NCBI GenBank assembly: GCA_047629195.1
Contig: JBLHWY010000007.1
Location: forward strand, 1 to 64,000
DNA from: UBA4582 sp047629195
GTDB lineage: Bacteria; Pseudomonadota; Gammaproteobacteria; Pseudomonadales; Azotimanducaceae
Length of the DNA stretch: 64,000 nucleotides
Direction: 5' to 3'
Part shown: one piece after another, positions 46,841-55,897 of the stretch
Layout: the number at the start of each line of letters is the position of its first letter
Numbering within the stretch: the first letter of the stretch is position 1
Notes under the pieces: model-generated
Told to the model about the DNA's origin: nothing
Seen by the model: the letters and a program-made list of their open reading frames with translations, nothing else
Databases searched by the model: none
Position numbers and translations under genes: made by a program

Positions 46841-47818
46841 CTAAGTGGGCAGGAGCTTTAAGGCTTGATGGTATGCATAAACCATACTCGACTCATCGGC
46901 ACTGCCCAGACCAGCAATATCAAATGCAGTGCCGTGATCAGGACTGGTTCTCACAAACGGCAACCCGAGGGTTACGTTTACACCGTCTGCAATACCCAGA
47001 TATTTGACTGGAATTAGCCCCTGATCGTGATACTGGGCAACGACAATATCAAATTGTCCTTGCCTGGCTTGCATAAAAACAGTGTCACCCGGCCATGGGC
47101 CTGAAACCTCGAACCCTTCAGTTCTAGCTAGCTCAATCGCGGGAGCTATGATGTCTATCTCTTCTCGCCCAAACAGCCCTGACTCACCTGCATGAGGGTT
47201 TAATCCCGCCACAGCAATCCGGGGCTTATTGATACCAAATGCTTTAGCACCCTGTTGCGCCAGTCTGATGGCATAAAGTTGAGACTCTATGGTGCAATTT
47301 TTAATCGCATCCAGAAGCGAAACATGAATCGAAGCAAGCACTACTCGCAATTGCTCGTTGGCGAGCATCATCGCGACCTTCTTTGCATCGGCATAGTGCG
47401 CCAGTATTTCGGTATGGCCGGGGAAATTTATGCCCGCAGCCGCCATGGCCGCCTTATTGATCGGCGCAGTCACAAAACCATCGATCTCTCCCGCAAGCGC
47501 AAAATCAATTGCAAGTTTCACGCTATCAAAAGCAATTCGCCCACACTCGGCATCAACTTTCCCCATCGTGATCGGCTTCGACAATTGTCCCGCCTGAATG
47601 ACTTCTACTTTGCCTGTTGTCGGGTTTGAAAATGAGGGCGAATCAATTTTCTCAACCTGCAAATCAAAGCCAAAGTGACTCGATTGTCGTCGGAGTTCAC
47701 TAACATCCCCAATAATCACTGGGCGCGGATCAAGGTCGTGATGTACAAGTAACTTTAGACAAATTTCGGGCCCAACCCCAGCGGGGTCACCCATCGTCAA
47801 TACAAGTCGGTTCTTCAT
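46841..47818 (-). CDS. pdxA: 4-hydroxythreonine-4-phosphate dehydrogenase
   Basis: A 325-residue metal- and NAD-dependent enzyme of vitamin B6 synthesis (DXP-dependent route). LTMGDPAGVGPEI at the N-terminus is the family signature. The three metal-binding histidines are in FPGHTEILA near residue 132, AQYHDQGLIPVK near 265 and SPDHGTAFDIAG near 290. PdxA usually neighbours surA and ksgA; that grouping is absent here, so this could also be a PdxA paralogue such as those in catabolic clusters. Confidence 0.92.
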   Translation of the reverse strand: MKNRLVLTMGDPAGVGPEICLKLLVHHDLDPRPVIIGDVSELRRQSSHFGFDLQVEKIDSPSFSNPTTGKVEVIQAGQLSKPITMGKVDAECGRIAFDSVKLAIDFALAGEIDGFVTAPINKAAMAAAGINFPGHTEILAHYADAKKVAMMLANEQLRVVLASIHVSLLDAIKNCTIESQLYAIRLAQQGAKAFGINKPRIAVAGLNPHAGESGLFGREEIDIIAPAIELARTEGFEVSGPWPGDTVFMQARQGQFDIVVAQYHDQGLIPVKYLGIADGVNVTLGLPFVRTSPDHGTAFDIAGLGSADESSMVYAYHQALKLLPT

Positions 47819-47845
47819 GCTTTATATGGGCCTGTTAAAAATATT

Positions 47846-47924
47846 ATAGCTTCACGACTAATAGCTTCACGACTAATAGCTTAACAAAGAGGAGGTCGTT
47901 AAATTCCAACCGTTAAATTCCAAC
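47846..47924. repeat. Two separate short tandem duplications upstream of pdxA
   Basis: The first array (47846-47883) has two and a half exact copies of a 15-base unit beginning ATAGCTTCAC. The second (47897-47924) has two exact copies of the 14-base unit CGTTAAATTCCAAC. Exact copies mean recent duplication. They lie within the 340-base spacer between pdxA and the next plus-strand gene and may alter spacing in the pdxA promoter. A good GAGGAGG element lies between them. Confidence 0.8.
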
Positions 47925-47925
47925 C

Positions 47926-48060
47926 ATGACCAGTAAGCTAAAGATTGTCAATGAGCTGGATTCGCAGCAATATTTGTCCGTTATTAAGGCTATTAAACCT
48001 ATTGCAACGACCATTCATCCACGTGCCAGCGGTCATTATGACCTTTCATCTAGAACTTAG
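47926..48060 (+). CDS. Very short hypothetical frame
   Basis: A 44-codon frame starting right after the tandem duplication, with GAGGAGG about 30 bases upstream, too far for initiation. It has no membrane segment or known motif. It is listed because it fills the spacer and its start region has been altered by the duplication. It may be non-coding or a gene remnant. Confidence 0.15.
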   Translation: MTSKLKIVNELDSQQYLSVIKAIKPIATTIHPRASGHYDLSSRT

Positions 48061-48158
48061 GAGAAGCAATCCACAGTTTCGAGTTTTCTATGAGAAATCT
48101 TAATGAGTAATCACTAGAGTGACCTCCATTGCAGTTCACGTCGTTTTAAGGACTAGAT

Positions 48159-48476
48159 ATGGAAATGACACTCTTCTTACGTTTTATCATGTTGTTCATG
48201 ACTTTTAGCACCACGCTTGCTTTGAACTTGGGTGACAATATGGTTTCCAGACTAGGGCTAACTACAAATGTTGGCTTTATTTTACTCATCGCATCAATCC
48301 TGACATATCTGGTTTCAGGTCGAAGGTCATTTATCGTGGTGGCTGTTGTATTGCTGAGCTTGGTTGCGAATATGCCAGCAGACTTCACATTGAATATGGG
48401 TATAGACAGAGACTACTATGCAGGCTTTATGTTAGCGTTAGCATTTCAACCCGTACTTGATAAAGTCATAGATTAA
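48159..48476 (+). CDS. Small four-helix membrane protein, unknown
   Basis: A 105-residue integral membrane protein. Four hydrophobic segments lie at about residues 5-22, 38-52, 57-72 and 86-100 (for example VGFILLIASILTYLVSG and SFIVVAVVLLSLVANMP). AAGGACT precedes the ATG. The gene stands alone and ends at a hairpin before the converging GST gene. Family not recognised. Confidence 0.65.
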   Translation: MEMTLFLRFIMLFMTFSTTLALNLGDNMVSRLGLTTNVGFILLIASILTYLVSGRRSFIVVAVVLLSLVANMPADFTLNMGIDRDYYAGFMLALAFQPVLDKVID

Positions 48477-48507
48477 CGGAAAGTTGAAATTAATTTGATT
48501 GCAAGAA

Positions 48508-48538
48508 AGGGAGAACCAAGAGAACCCTGCTTCTCCCT
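48508..48538. terminator. Hairpin between converging genes
   Basis: AGGGAGAA (48508-48515) pairs perfectly with TTCTCCCT (48531-48538) around a 15-base loop, between the stops of the small membrane protein and the GST. It probably acts in both directions; no long T-run is present. Confidence 0.5.
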
Positions 48539-48543
48539 CTAAA

Positions 48544-49155
48544 CTACGCTGCAGCAGAAGCGCGTGATTTTACGCGCTCAAACCACGCAATAATGTTTTT
48601 GTTGTCTTCATTCAGTGGCTGTCCAACCTGAGCACCAAATTCGAGAAAGCAAAAAAGCAATATATCTGCCACAGTGAAACGGTCACCGCAAATAAAGGTG
48701 TTTCCTGCCATCAAACCGTCGAGCCAGCTAATTTTCTCCTGCGCTAGGGTTTTCAAGTCATCAGCAGCTTGCGGGATCAAACGCATACGATCCTTAAAGA
48801 TCGGCTGACCTTCGCTATAGCGAAAACCGTTAGTAAGTGGTTCCACAATGCTCAAATCAATCCTTCTAGTCCACATTCTTGTTTCACCCCGTTCCTCTGG
48901 GGTAGAACCGATTAGGGAGTCGGCAACAGATATCTCATCCAGGTACTCGCAAATTGGAATAATCTCGCAAAGGTATGTTCCGTTATCCAATTCCAAAGCA
49001 GGTGTAGTGCCACTCGCATTTTTAGCAACATAATCTGCAGCTCGATTCTCCGCCTTCATCAAATCCACATCTTCAACATCAACGGTCATTCCCAATTCAG
49101 CCAAATACATGCGAACGACTTTGGGGTTGGGTCCCATGGAGTTTACTAATTTCAT
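48544..49155 (-). CDS. Glutathione S-transferase-family protein
   Basis: A 203-residue GST-fold protein. The thioredoxin-like N-terminal domain runs to about residue 80 (SMGPNPKVVRMYLAELGM, then ASGTTPALELDNGTYLCEIIPICEYL, which holds the cis-proline and the Glu of the glutathione site). The helical C-terminal domain has FICGDRFTVADILLFCFLEF near 155. ATG 49155 is preceded by AGAGGAT; the open frame extends to 49209 but lacks a better start. The substrate is unknown. Confidence 0.88.
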   Translation of the reverse strand: MKLVNSMGPNPKVVRMYLAELGMTVDVEDVDLMKAENRAADYVAKNASGTTPALELDNGTYLCEIIPICEYLDEISVADSLIGSTPEERGETRMWTRRIDLSIVEPLTNGFRYSEGQPIFKDRMRLIPQAADDLKTLAQEKISWLDGLMAGNTFICGDRFTVADILLFCFLEFGAQVGQPLNEDNKNIIAWFERVKSRASAAA

Positions 49156-49410
49156 TTTCTGATCCTCTTGCTCGTTAATATAATGTTTAACAACCGGAGA
49201 CGAATACAAATACGACGCCTACAAACTGAAAAGAATTTATACAGAAATTGGCGCAAGGTTACTAGAGCACAGGCCATTGATGTGAGAGTAATGGCCTCTT
49301 CGGCTCGCATTCAATCCAATCGCACCTGCCATTGCCAAGTTGAACCAATCTCGAAGAAATCAAATATGCTCCGCCTCATTTATTAAAGCGTCCTTTGAAA
49401 AGATTCGGTT

Positions 49411-50590
49411 AAAGGAGATACTCTGTCAACGACAGCATTAAAACCCAACCACTCTGGCAAAGCACCAAGGGTTTTCGGCACCAACTTGCGATGGCAATAC
49501 TTGTGATGGCAGTGGGCTACACCTTTATGTTTGGTGTCCTCTGATCATTTTGTCAGTGCTGCCTGTACTCGCCTGAACGAGTGTCAGTTTCCAACTGCCA
49601 CATTCTTAAGAGTGCTCGAAGGATTCGCAAAACCAATTCAAAAATTACTAGTTCTTTCAAAGCGGGTATGATGGAGGCGCGAACCAGTAAAGCATTCGTC
49701 AAATAGGCTGAAAACCTCAATAGCTTTGGTAGGCCGACGCATGAAATGTTTGAAGCCTCGATACTAAATCAGGTACAAGCCGCACTCTACCTACCCTTGG
49801 TACTCACACCGGACTTGCGCTCGCCTTTGTTGGTGTTGAAGTCATCATTGGTAGCGTGACAACAGGTACCTTTATCGCTTTTCTGACCTACACCAGACAT
49901 TTCTTTGAACCCATTGAAGAACTCGCGCACTGGTTTGCAGAAATGCAAATGGCACAAGCTTCAGCTGAATGCATTATTAGCTTAGTTGAGGCAGACTCAG
50001 AATTTGTGGACTCACCAGCAGTTAAAAAGAAAATGGCAATCGATCGCTAGCTCGACACCAGCCTTAACCACAACAAGAATCTCGCTGCGGTTCTTATACT
50101 CAGTCGGCTCGGAAGTACTGAAAGGTATCAACCTCAAAATGTCTAGAGGTGAAAATATCGCAATTGTTGGATCTACGGGAAGCGGCAAGACATACCTGAT
50201 CAACTTGCTTTGCCGATTCTATGCACCAACAGGTGCCCGCGTGTTGATCGATGTATTGTCTTGCAGTCCTCCCACAGCTTCGGAGGAACCGTCTCTGACA
50301 ACATCAAAGACGGAAAACTCAAAGCATCACAAGAAGGTATTGTGGCGGCGGCGAAAAAACGGATGAGGCAACCTCCTCGGTTGATACCGTCACCGAACAA
50401 GAAATACAACAAGGACTCGGTAAACTATTGCGGGGTCGAATACTGGGTAGAATCAGCCTGATTATTGCCCACCGTTAAGTTATAGAAAGCGGTAGTCACT
50501 AGTCACTTATGTCTCGGCGAGGACGCTATTATTTCCTCTATACTGAACAAAGCCTTGATGAATTTTCGCGAGAACAAACATGCCTATCTA
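49411..50590 (+). pseudogene. Decayed ABC exporter (fused permease-ATPase, MsbA-like)
   Basis: Remnants of one half-size ABC exporter in shifting frames. AAAGGAGA at 49412 is the old ribosome site, but the start codon is lost. FRHQLAMAILVMAVGYTFMF (49475-49535) is the first membrane helix. NQVQAALYLPLVLT (49765-49807), then GTFIAFLTYTRHFFEPIEEL (49863-49925), are late permease parts. Walker A GSTGSGKTYLINLL lies at 50170-50210, LQSSHSFGGTVSDNIK (Q-loop) at 50260-50310, a SLIIAHR H-loop at about 50453-50475, and RGRYYFLYTEQSLDEFSRE at 50519-50575. At least four frame changes and large deletions (signature and Walker B missing) show it is dead. Confidence 0.9.
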
Positions 50591-50735
50591 TGGTTGGGGC
50601 CGTTGCACCTTGACGGAAGCAAAGCCACACACTGCCATAGGGTGTCAAGTGCGTTGAACACGGTGCTATTCGAACGTAAACTGCAGATAAGAGAAGAGAA
50701 AGCCATATGAAGTGTTCTGAAACGAAGGGGTCCCT

Positions 50736-52643
50736 ATGGGATTTATGCGGATACTGATGTCACTCAGGCACAGACGCCAAATCTCGTTATTGCTATTTTT
50801 GACTGCCGCAATGTGCTCAGTTTTGGCTCAGGCGATGCCAGAAGTAACTATCAATTCTGGGGTCGATTCGCTAAATTTGGGTTCTTCTATCGAATACTAT
50901 ATCGATCCCACGGGCAATCTCACAGTCGAAGATGTCCAAACTCTTGAAGATGTACTCTGGCAAAAGAATACGAATGCTACCATTACCTTGGGTTTCACAG
51001 ACTCGGTCTACTGGTTTAGAACCCGAATAACCAACAACTCCAAAGACACGGCATTTCTCTTACACGCGGGATATCCCAGGTTCGACCAAATTGATACATA
51101 CCAACTAGTCGACAATAACTTTATACACCATGGTATGGGGATTGGAGTACCGACTTCTGAGAAGCTAATTAGTCATCGGGAGCACTTGGTATCCGTCGAA
51201 ATTCGCTCAAACGGTGTCACCACCCTGTTCATTCGCGCTAAAACGACAGGTTCATTTCTACTTCCACTAAGGTTATGGCGAGCTATTGCCTTTTTTCAAA
51301 GCGACTCGCTGAAGAACCTCTGGTCTGGTGCGTTACTCGGTGTTTGGCTAATCGTCATGATATTTAATCTCGTCATTTTTTCAGCACTAAATCACTCTTC
51401 TATCATCAGCTTTGTTAGCTTCACGCTCTTTTTTGGCGTCTATCAGTTCTCTGCTATGGGGCTCGGTCGCCAATATTGGGGGAAAAGTATTGAAAGCTAT
51501 GATGCCATTCTCATCTTTAGCATCGGTTCTGCGATTATCTCGATATACTTTTTCTTGACGGAGCTACTGCAACTTAAACAAACCAGCAAGCTCGGAGAAA
51601 TGGTACTGAGAATTACAGCCGGTGCCGCGATCTGTTGCATGCTGGGCTACATCATTTTTGACTACGCAACCGTCATCCCGTACCTGGCTGCATTAACAAT
51701 CTTGATGTCTACTCTGGTTGTGATTATCGGCGCGCAAGCAGCGTTAAAAGGAAGCCGCCTAGCGCTCTATTCCACCATAGCTTGGGCAATACTCGGCGCT
51801 GGCATAATCACTCAAGCACTCATCAGTCTTGATTTGATGGTCGCGAATTTCCTTACCGAACAAGCGGGGCCTATTGCGTTCATCATCATGATCATCAGTG
51901 TGAGCTTTGCCATCGCCGCGGAGTTACGCCAACAAAGGCAAAAACAGCAGGAACTGGACAGGGATCAGTACCAATTAGAAAGAACTCAGCAACTCGCTCA
52001 AAACAAGGAGCTCGAAGGACGGGTTCACGAAAGAACAGAAGAATTGGAAACTGCACTACAGGAATTGTCTGCGGCTCATGAAACACTAAAAGAACTAAAT
52101 ACTGTCGACGCGATGACTGGAATAAAAAACCGTACCTACTTTGATAGCACTTTTGAACAGGAATGGCGGCGCGCAATTCGACAGCACTATCCTTTGTCAT
52201 TGATGCTATTAGACATCGATCACTTCAAAAAGGTTAACGATACATACGGCCATCTCGTTGGCGACCAATGCTTGCGTGAAATTGCAATGCTTATTAAATC
52301 AGTGCTGCGTCGACCCGCTGACATCTTAGCGAGATACGGAGGAGAAGAGTTTGTTGTCTTGTTACCCTATGTAGAGAGCGACAACGCTGTCTTTTTAGCT
52401 GAACAAATTCGCGCCAAAATCGCAAACACGCAACTCAAGATCGACGGCCACTTACTAAACATAACACTCTCGATTGGTGTATCTACCAAATATCCGCGCG
52501 AAGCAGATGATAGAAAAGATTTCATCCAGGCTTCAGACGTTGCACTCTACCGCGCCAAAGACAACGGTCGGAACAATATTCAGGTCACAAAAGATAGTGC
52601 AGCAGATGGCGCCATAGACACCCCTATAGAAACCCTGCTTTAG
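50736..52643 (+). CDS. Membrane diguanylate cyclase with 7TMR-DISM sensor
   Basis: A 635-residue sensor enzyme making c-di-GMP from GTP. A signal peptide (about 1-33) leads to a periplasmic DISMED2-like beta domain (about 40-180), seven membrane helices (about 190-395), a coiled coil (about 400-460) and a GGDEF domain (about 465-630). The active site reads RYGGEEF, and RPAD just before it is an RxxD inhibitory site, so product inhibition is expected. LLDIDHFKKVNDTYGH is the metal/GTP region. GAAGGGG precedes the ATG. Its coiled coil plus GGDEF half is closely similar to that of the protein at 54380. Confidence 0.94.
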   Translation: MGFMRILMSLRHRRQISLLLFLTAAMCSVLAQAMPEVTINSGVDSLNLGSSIEYYIDPTGNLTVEDVQTLEDVLWQKNTNATITLGFTDSVYWFRTRITNNSKDTAFLLHAGYPRFDQIDTYQLVDNNFIHHGMGIGVPTSEKLISHREHLVSVEIRSNGVTTLFIRAKTTGSFLLPLRLWRAIAFFQSDSLKNLWSGALLGVWLIVMIFNLVIFSALNHSSIISFVSFTLFFGVYQFSAMGLGRQYWGKSIESYDAILIFSIGSAIISIYFFLTELLQLKQTSKLGEMVLRITAGAAICCMLGYIIFDYATVIPYLAALTILMSTLVVIIGAQAALKGSRLALYSTIAWAILGAGIITQALISLDLMVANFLTEQAGPIAFIIMIISVSFAIAAELRQQRQKQQELDRDQYQLERTQQLAQNKELEGRVHERTEELETALQELSAAHETLKELNTVDAMTGIKNRTYFDSTFEQEWRRAIRQHYPLSLMLLDIDHFKKVNDTYGHLVGDQCLREIAMLIKSVLRRPADILARYGGEEFVVLLPYVESDNAVFLAEQIRAKIANTQLKIDGHLLNITLSIGVSTKYPREADDRKDFIQASDVALYRAKDNGRNNIQVTKDSAADGAIDTPIETLL

Positions 52644-52734
52644 CCTGCCCAGTCTAGACATGAGAAAATGGCTCGATCCTAGCCCACTATTCAGGCAGTA
52701 TCCTGAGATTCTTTTCTGATGAGAGCTGACTGCC

Positions 52735-54330
52735 TTGAATAACCCGCTAAGCTGGGCTTGCCCCTACCCTTCGAATCGTTCACCTGTATTTGCAAGCAAC
52801 ATGGTTGCAACTTCGCAACCCCTTGCAACCTACGCCGGCCTGCGCATGCTCGAACAGGGTGGCAATGCCGTCGATGCTGCGTTGGCTGCAGCCATCGCCC
52901 TGACTGTGGTAGAGCCAAATAACAATGGTATTGGCAGCGATGCATTTGCCATTCTCTGGGACGGGAACTCCCTCCATGGTCTCAACGCATCAGGACGCTC
53001 TCCTCAGGACTGGAATCCAGAACGATTTCAAGCTCATCAATCCATGCCACATCTAGGCTGGGACTCCGTTACTGTGCCAGGCGCTGTGAGTGCGTGGGTC
53101 GAACTTTCACAAAAATTTGGTCGACTACCCTTTGCCAAATTATTTGAATCTGCCGTCCACTATGCCGAAAATGGTTATCAGGTCGGGCCAAAATCTGGCT
53201 ACTACTGGGGATTTGCACCACAGCAATTCAAACCATTCGACTCATTTATGTCAACATTCTGTCCGAACGGTAAAGCACCAGAAATTGGCTCGGTCGTGCA
53301 ATTAAAAGACCATGCCCGATCCTTGCAATTGATCGCTGAAACTAACGGTGAGTCCTTCTATCGTGGTGAACTCGCAGATCGAATGATTCAACACTCGGCA
53401 GAATGTGGCGGCGCCATGACGCATGAAGATCTTGACTTACACCAGTGCGACTGGGTTGGCACTTTATCGCAACAGCTTGCCGGCACTGACGTTTCACTAC
53501 ATGAAATTCCACCTAATGGTCAGGGACTACTTGCACTGGTTGCACTGGGAATTGTAAATCATCTGGATATCGCAAATTTCGCGCTGGACTCCGCAAATTC
53601 AGTGCACCTACAAATTGAAGCTACCCGTATTGCCTACGCTGAGGTTGAGCGGCATTTGGCTGATATCACCTACATGAAAATCACACCAGAGATGCTGTTG
53701 GATGCAGAATATCTTGAGCGCCGAGCTGCAGAAATAGACTTGACGACCGCAAATGAAAACCCTACGACACTCGGTGCGAGTGAAGATACAGTTTATCTTA
53801 GCGCGGCTGACGAATCGGGCATGATGGTTTCGTTTATACAATCCAATTACCGCGGATTCGGTTCAGGCATCGTGGTGCCTGGAACAGGCATAAGCCTACA
53901 AAATAGAGGCTCAGGCTTTACCACGGAAAAAGGTCATCCCAACGAAGTAGCCGGTGGCAAGCGCCCATATCAAACCATTATCCCTGGCTTTGCTACTCAT
54001 ATTGGCCAACCGGTGATGAGCTTTGGCGTTATGGGTGGACACATGCAGGCCCAGGGACACCTGCAGATGATGATTCGCGTTTTTCTGCATAATCAGAACC
54101 CGCAAGCAGCTTCGGACGCGCCAAGATGGCACCTACGAGAGGATGGTGTTGTTTGTCTAGAACAAGGCTTCGATCCATCGGTGATCCAAGAACTTGCCAA
54201 CAGAGGGCATAGAATCGAATTGAATCAACCAGAACACATATACGGTGGTGCCCAGCTTATTTACAAAATGGCGTCAGGCTACGTCGGTGGATCAGATCAC
54301 CGCAAAGAAGGATATGTTGGAGCCTGCTAG
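52735..54330 (+). CDS. Gamma-glutamyltransferase-family Ntn hydrolase
   Basis: A 531-residue member of the gamma-glutamyltranspeptidase family, made as a proenzyme that cleaves itself before a threonine. MLEQGGNAVDAALAAAIAL near residue 39 and the NGIGSDAF motif near 64 are family marks. The likely nucleophile is the Thr in ASEDTVYLSAAD near 350, and the substrate loop FGSGIVVPGTG follows near 380. No signal peptide is visible, unlike E. coli Ggt, so it is probably cytoplasmic and YwrD-like. The start is TTG 52735 with only a weak ribosome site; the next ATG (52801) would remove a conserved part. Confidence 0.88.
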   Translation: MNNPLSWACPYPSNRSPVFASNMVATSQPLATYAGLRMLEQGGNAVDAALAAAIALTVVEPNNNGIGSDAFAILWDGNSLHGLNASGRSPQDWNPERFQAHQSMPHLGWDSVTVPGAVSAWVELSQKFGRLPFAKLFESAVHYAENGYQVGPKSGYYWGFAPQQFKPFDSFMSTFCPNGKAPEIGSVVQLKDHARSLQLIAETNGESFYRGELADRMIQHSAECGGAMTHEDLDLHQCDWVGTLSQQLAGTDVSLHEIPPNGQGLLALVALGIVNHLDIANFALDSANSVHLQIEATRIAYAEVERHLADITYMKITPEMLLDAEYLERRAAEIDLTTANENPTTLGASEDTVYLSAADESGMMVSFIQSNYRGFGSGIVVPGTGISLQNRGSGFTTEKGHPNEVAGGKRPYQTIIPGFATHIGQPVMSFGVMGGHMQAQGHLQMMIRVFLHNQNPQAASDAPRWHLREDGVVCLEQGFDPSVIQELANRGHRIELNQPEHIYGGAQLIYKMASGYVGGSDHRKEGYVGAC

Positions 54331-54334
54331 CCGC

Positions 54335-54388
54335 GACCACTATGTAGAACTGCTAGTCGCTGACCGCTATATAGAACTGCTAGTCGCA
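54335..54388. repeat. 27-base tandem duplication at a convergent junction
   Basis: Two copies of a 27-base unit (54335-54361 and 54362-54388) differ at three positions. A partial third copy (CTGCTAGCCGC, 54324-54334) covers the stop of the gamma-glutamyltransferase gene. The second copy contains the stop of the converging GGDEF gene (54380-54382), so the duplication touches both gene ends. Confidence 0.75.
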
Positions 54389-55585
54389 GACGCTATTTCG
54401 ACCGGCAGCCTTTGCTTTATACATCGAGGCATCGGCCTGAGCAATTAGCTGCCTTGGACTATTGCGTTCGTCTGGAATCAGCGTAGCGACGCCAATACTG
54501 ACGGTCACTTGAATAATGTGGCCATCAGCATTGAAAGATGAACTAGCGATGACTGAACGCACCTTCTCTGCAAATTCGCGCGCGTCTTCATGCGCCATAT
54601 ATGGCATGATGACGATGAATTCTTCACCTCCAAATCTGGCAACTACATCTGCCGGCCTCTTGAACAAATCAGACATACATTTAGCGACGCCCGCAAGACA
54701 AATGTCTCCGGCTAAATGACCATAGGTATCATTGACGTTTTTAAAGTGGTCAATATCCAGCATTAGGAGCGCCATAGGATATTTCTGCCTTTCAGCACGA
54801 CGCCATTCTCGCTCCATGACATCATCAAAAAACTGCCGATTCCTTAAACCAGTCACAGGGTCAATCGTGGTCAAATCTTTTAAAACAATGTGCGCTTCAG
54901 ACAACTTCGACAGAGCGTTTTGTAACTCTTCGGTTCTTACGTCAACTTTACTTTCAAGCTGCAATTTCAGTAATTCCTGTTCGTCCAGCAAACGTCTATA
55001 TTCCATTGCCACGGCTGCTTGAGACGCTAACGCTTCCGTCAGTGGCCGCACAGTTTCCGGAAACTCGACGACGTTGCCTTCTTTATCTTTGGCATTTAGC
55101 AATTGTAAGACACCAATGCCTTCCATATATACGTTCTTGAGCGGCACTGTTAAGAATGATCGGGATGAGTAGCCCGTCATTTTATCGAATGCCTTTCGCT
55201 CTTGAACTTCATTTTCCGGCGTTTTGTAAACGTCTGCAAAATAGATCGTTTCGCCAAGATGAAGTGAACGAGCAGCAACATTCACCATATTCTGGGAACC
55301 ATCTTCTAAAAGAAGAGGCAGTTCAGGAAACGAAATAGGATCACCGGCAGTACCACCTTGGTACAAGCCCAGACTATCGTTGAGCACAATCGCAAATGCG
55401 AGTGTGTCATGGTCTGTTTTAATATAGAGACTGCCCGCGTCCGCTCGCGCGATGAGCTTTGCTTCCCTAAGAATTCGTTCAAGTAAGCTACTAAGGTTTC
55501 TTTCCGCAGACAGGGCTCGACCAATGTCTATGAGCCGTTGATATGATTCAATGTCAGGATTCACTGCTGTTCCTTGGTATTCCAT
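54380..55585 (-). CDS. GAF-GGDEF diguanylate cyclase
   Basis: A 401-residue cytoplasmic c-di-GMP synthase. The N-terminal GAF domain (about residues 12-195) is followed by a coiled coil (about 200-235) and a GGDEF domain (about 238-398) with active site RFGGEEF and the RPAD inhibitory site. LLMLDIDHFKNVNDTYGH is the metal/GTP region. The GAF half matches the HD-GYP protein at 43711 and the rest matches the membrane GGDEF protein at 50736. The ATG has no ribosome-binding site; a hairpin lies three bases upstream. Confidence 0.93.
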   Translation of the reverse strand: MEYQGTAVNPDIESYQRLIDIGRALSAERNLSSLLERILREAKLIARADAGSLYIKTDHDTLAFAIVLNDSLGLYQGGTAGDPISFPELPLLLEDGSQNMVNVAARSLHLGETIYFADVYKTPENEVQERKAFDKMTGYSSRSFLTVPLKNVYMEGIGVLQLLNAKDKEGNVVEFPETVRPLTEALASQAAVAMEYRRLLDEQELLKLQLESKVDVRTEELQNALSKLSEAHIVLKDLTTIDPVTGLRNRQFFDDVMEREWRRAERQKYPMALLMLDIDHFKNVNDTYGHLAGDICLAGVAKCMSDLFKRPADVVARFGGEEFIVIMPYMAHEDAREFAEKVRSVIASSSFNADGHIIQVTVSIGVATLIPDERNSPRQLIAQADASMYKAKAAGRNSVCD

Positions 55586-55587
55586 AG

Positions 55588-55607
55588 TTCAAGCACGGTT
55601 GCTTGAA
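55588..55607 (-). promoter_or_regulatory. Hairpin directly before the GAF-GGDEF start codon
   Basis: On the minus strand TTCAAGC, a six-base loop and GCTTGAA form a perfect 7-bp stem ending three bases before the ATG, where a ribosome site should be. It may control translation. The rest of the 312-base spacer (55586-55897) shows no supported gene, though it should carry the promoter of this gene. Confidence 0.4.
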
Positions 55608-55897
55608 TTAGTCGCTGCTTCTGAAGCCTTCTCTGGTATTGCCCAAAGTAAGCCCACTTGTAATGTTGCCAGTTCCATGCCAAGTCTCGTAAAATATTAG
55701 CTTAACAGTCTATCCCTTTGTATCTTATAGGGTTCTATAGAATAAAACCCCAGTCAGAACGCCAGATAAGCGGTACGCACACATCTACTATCGTCCGATT
55801 ATACGTCAGTCTTGAACCTAAGGTGGCAGCATAATGAATCTAAGATGATTATTCAAAAGTCCAAACTTGGGTATGTTTGGCTTGCGCTGAGTCACAG

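Noticed and set aside
49150..50735. Several short ORFs as separate new genes
   Set aside because: Their translations are consecutive pieces of one ABC exporter, so they are pseudogene fragments.
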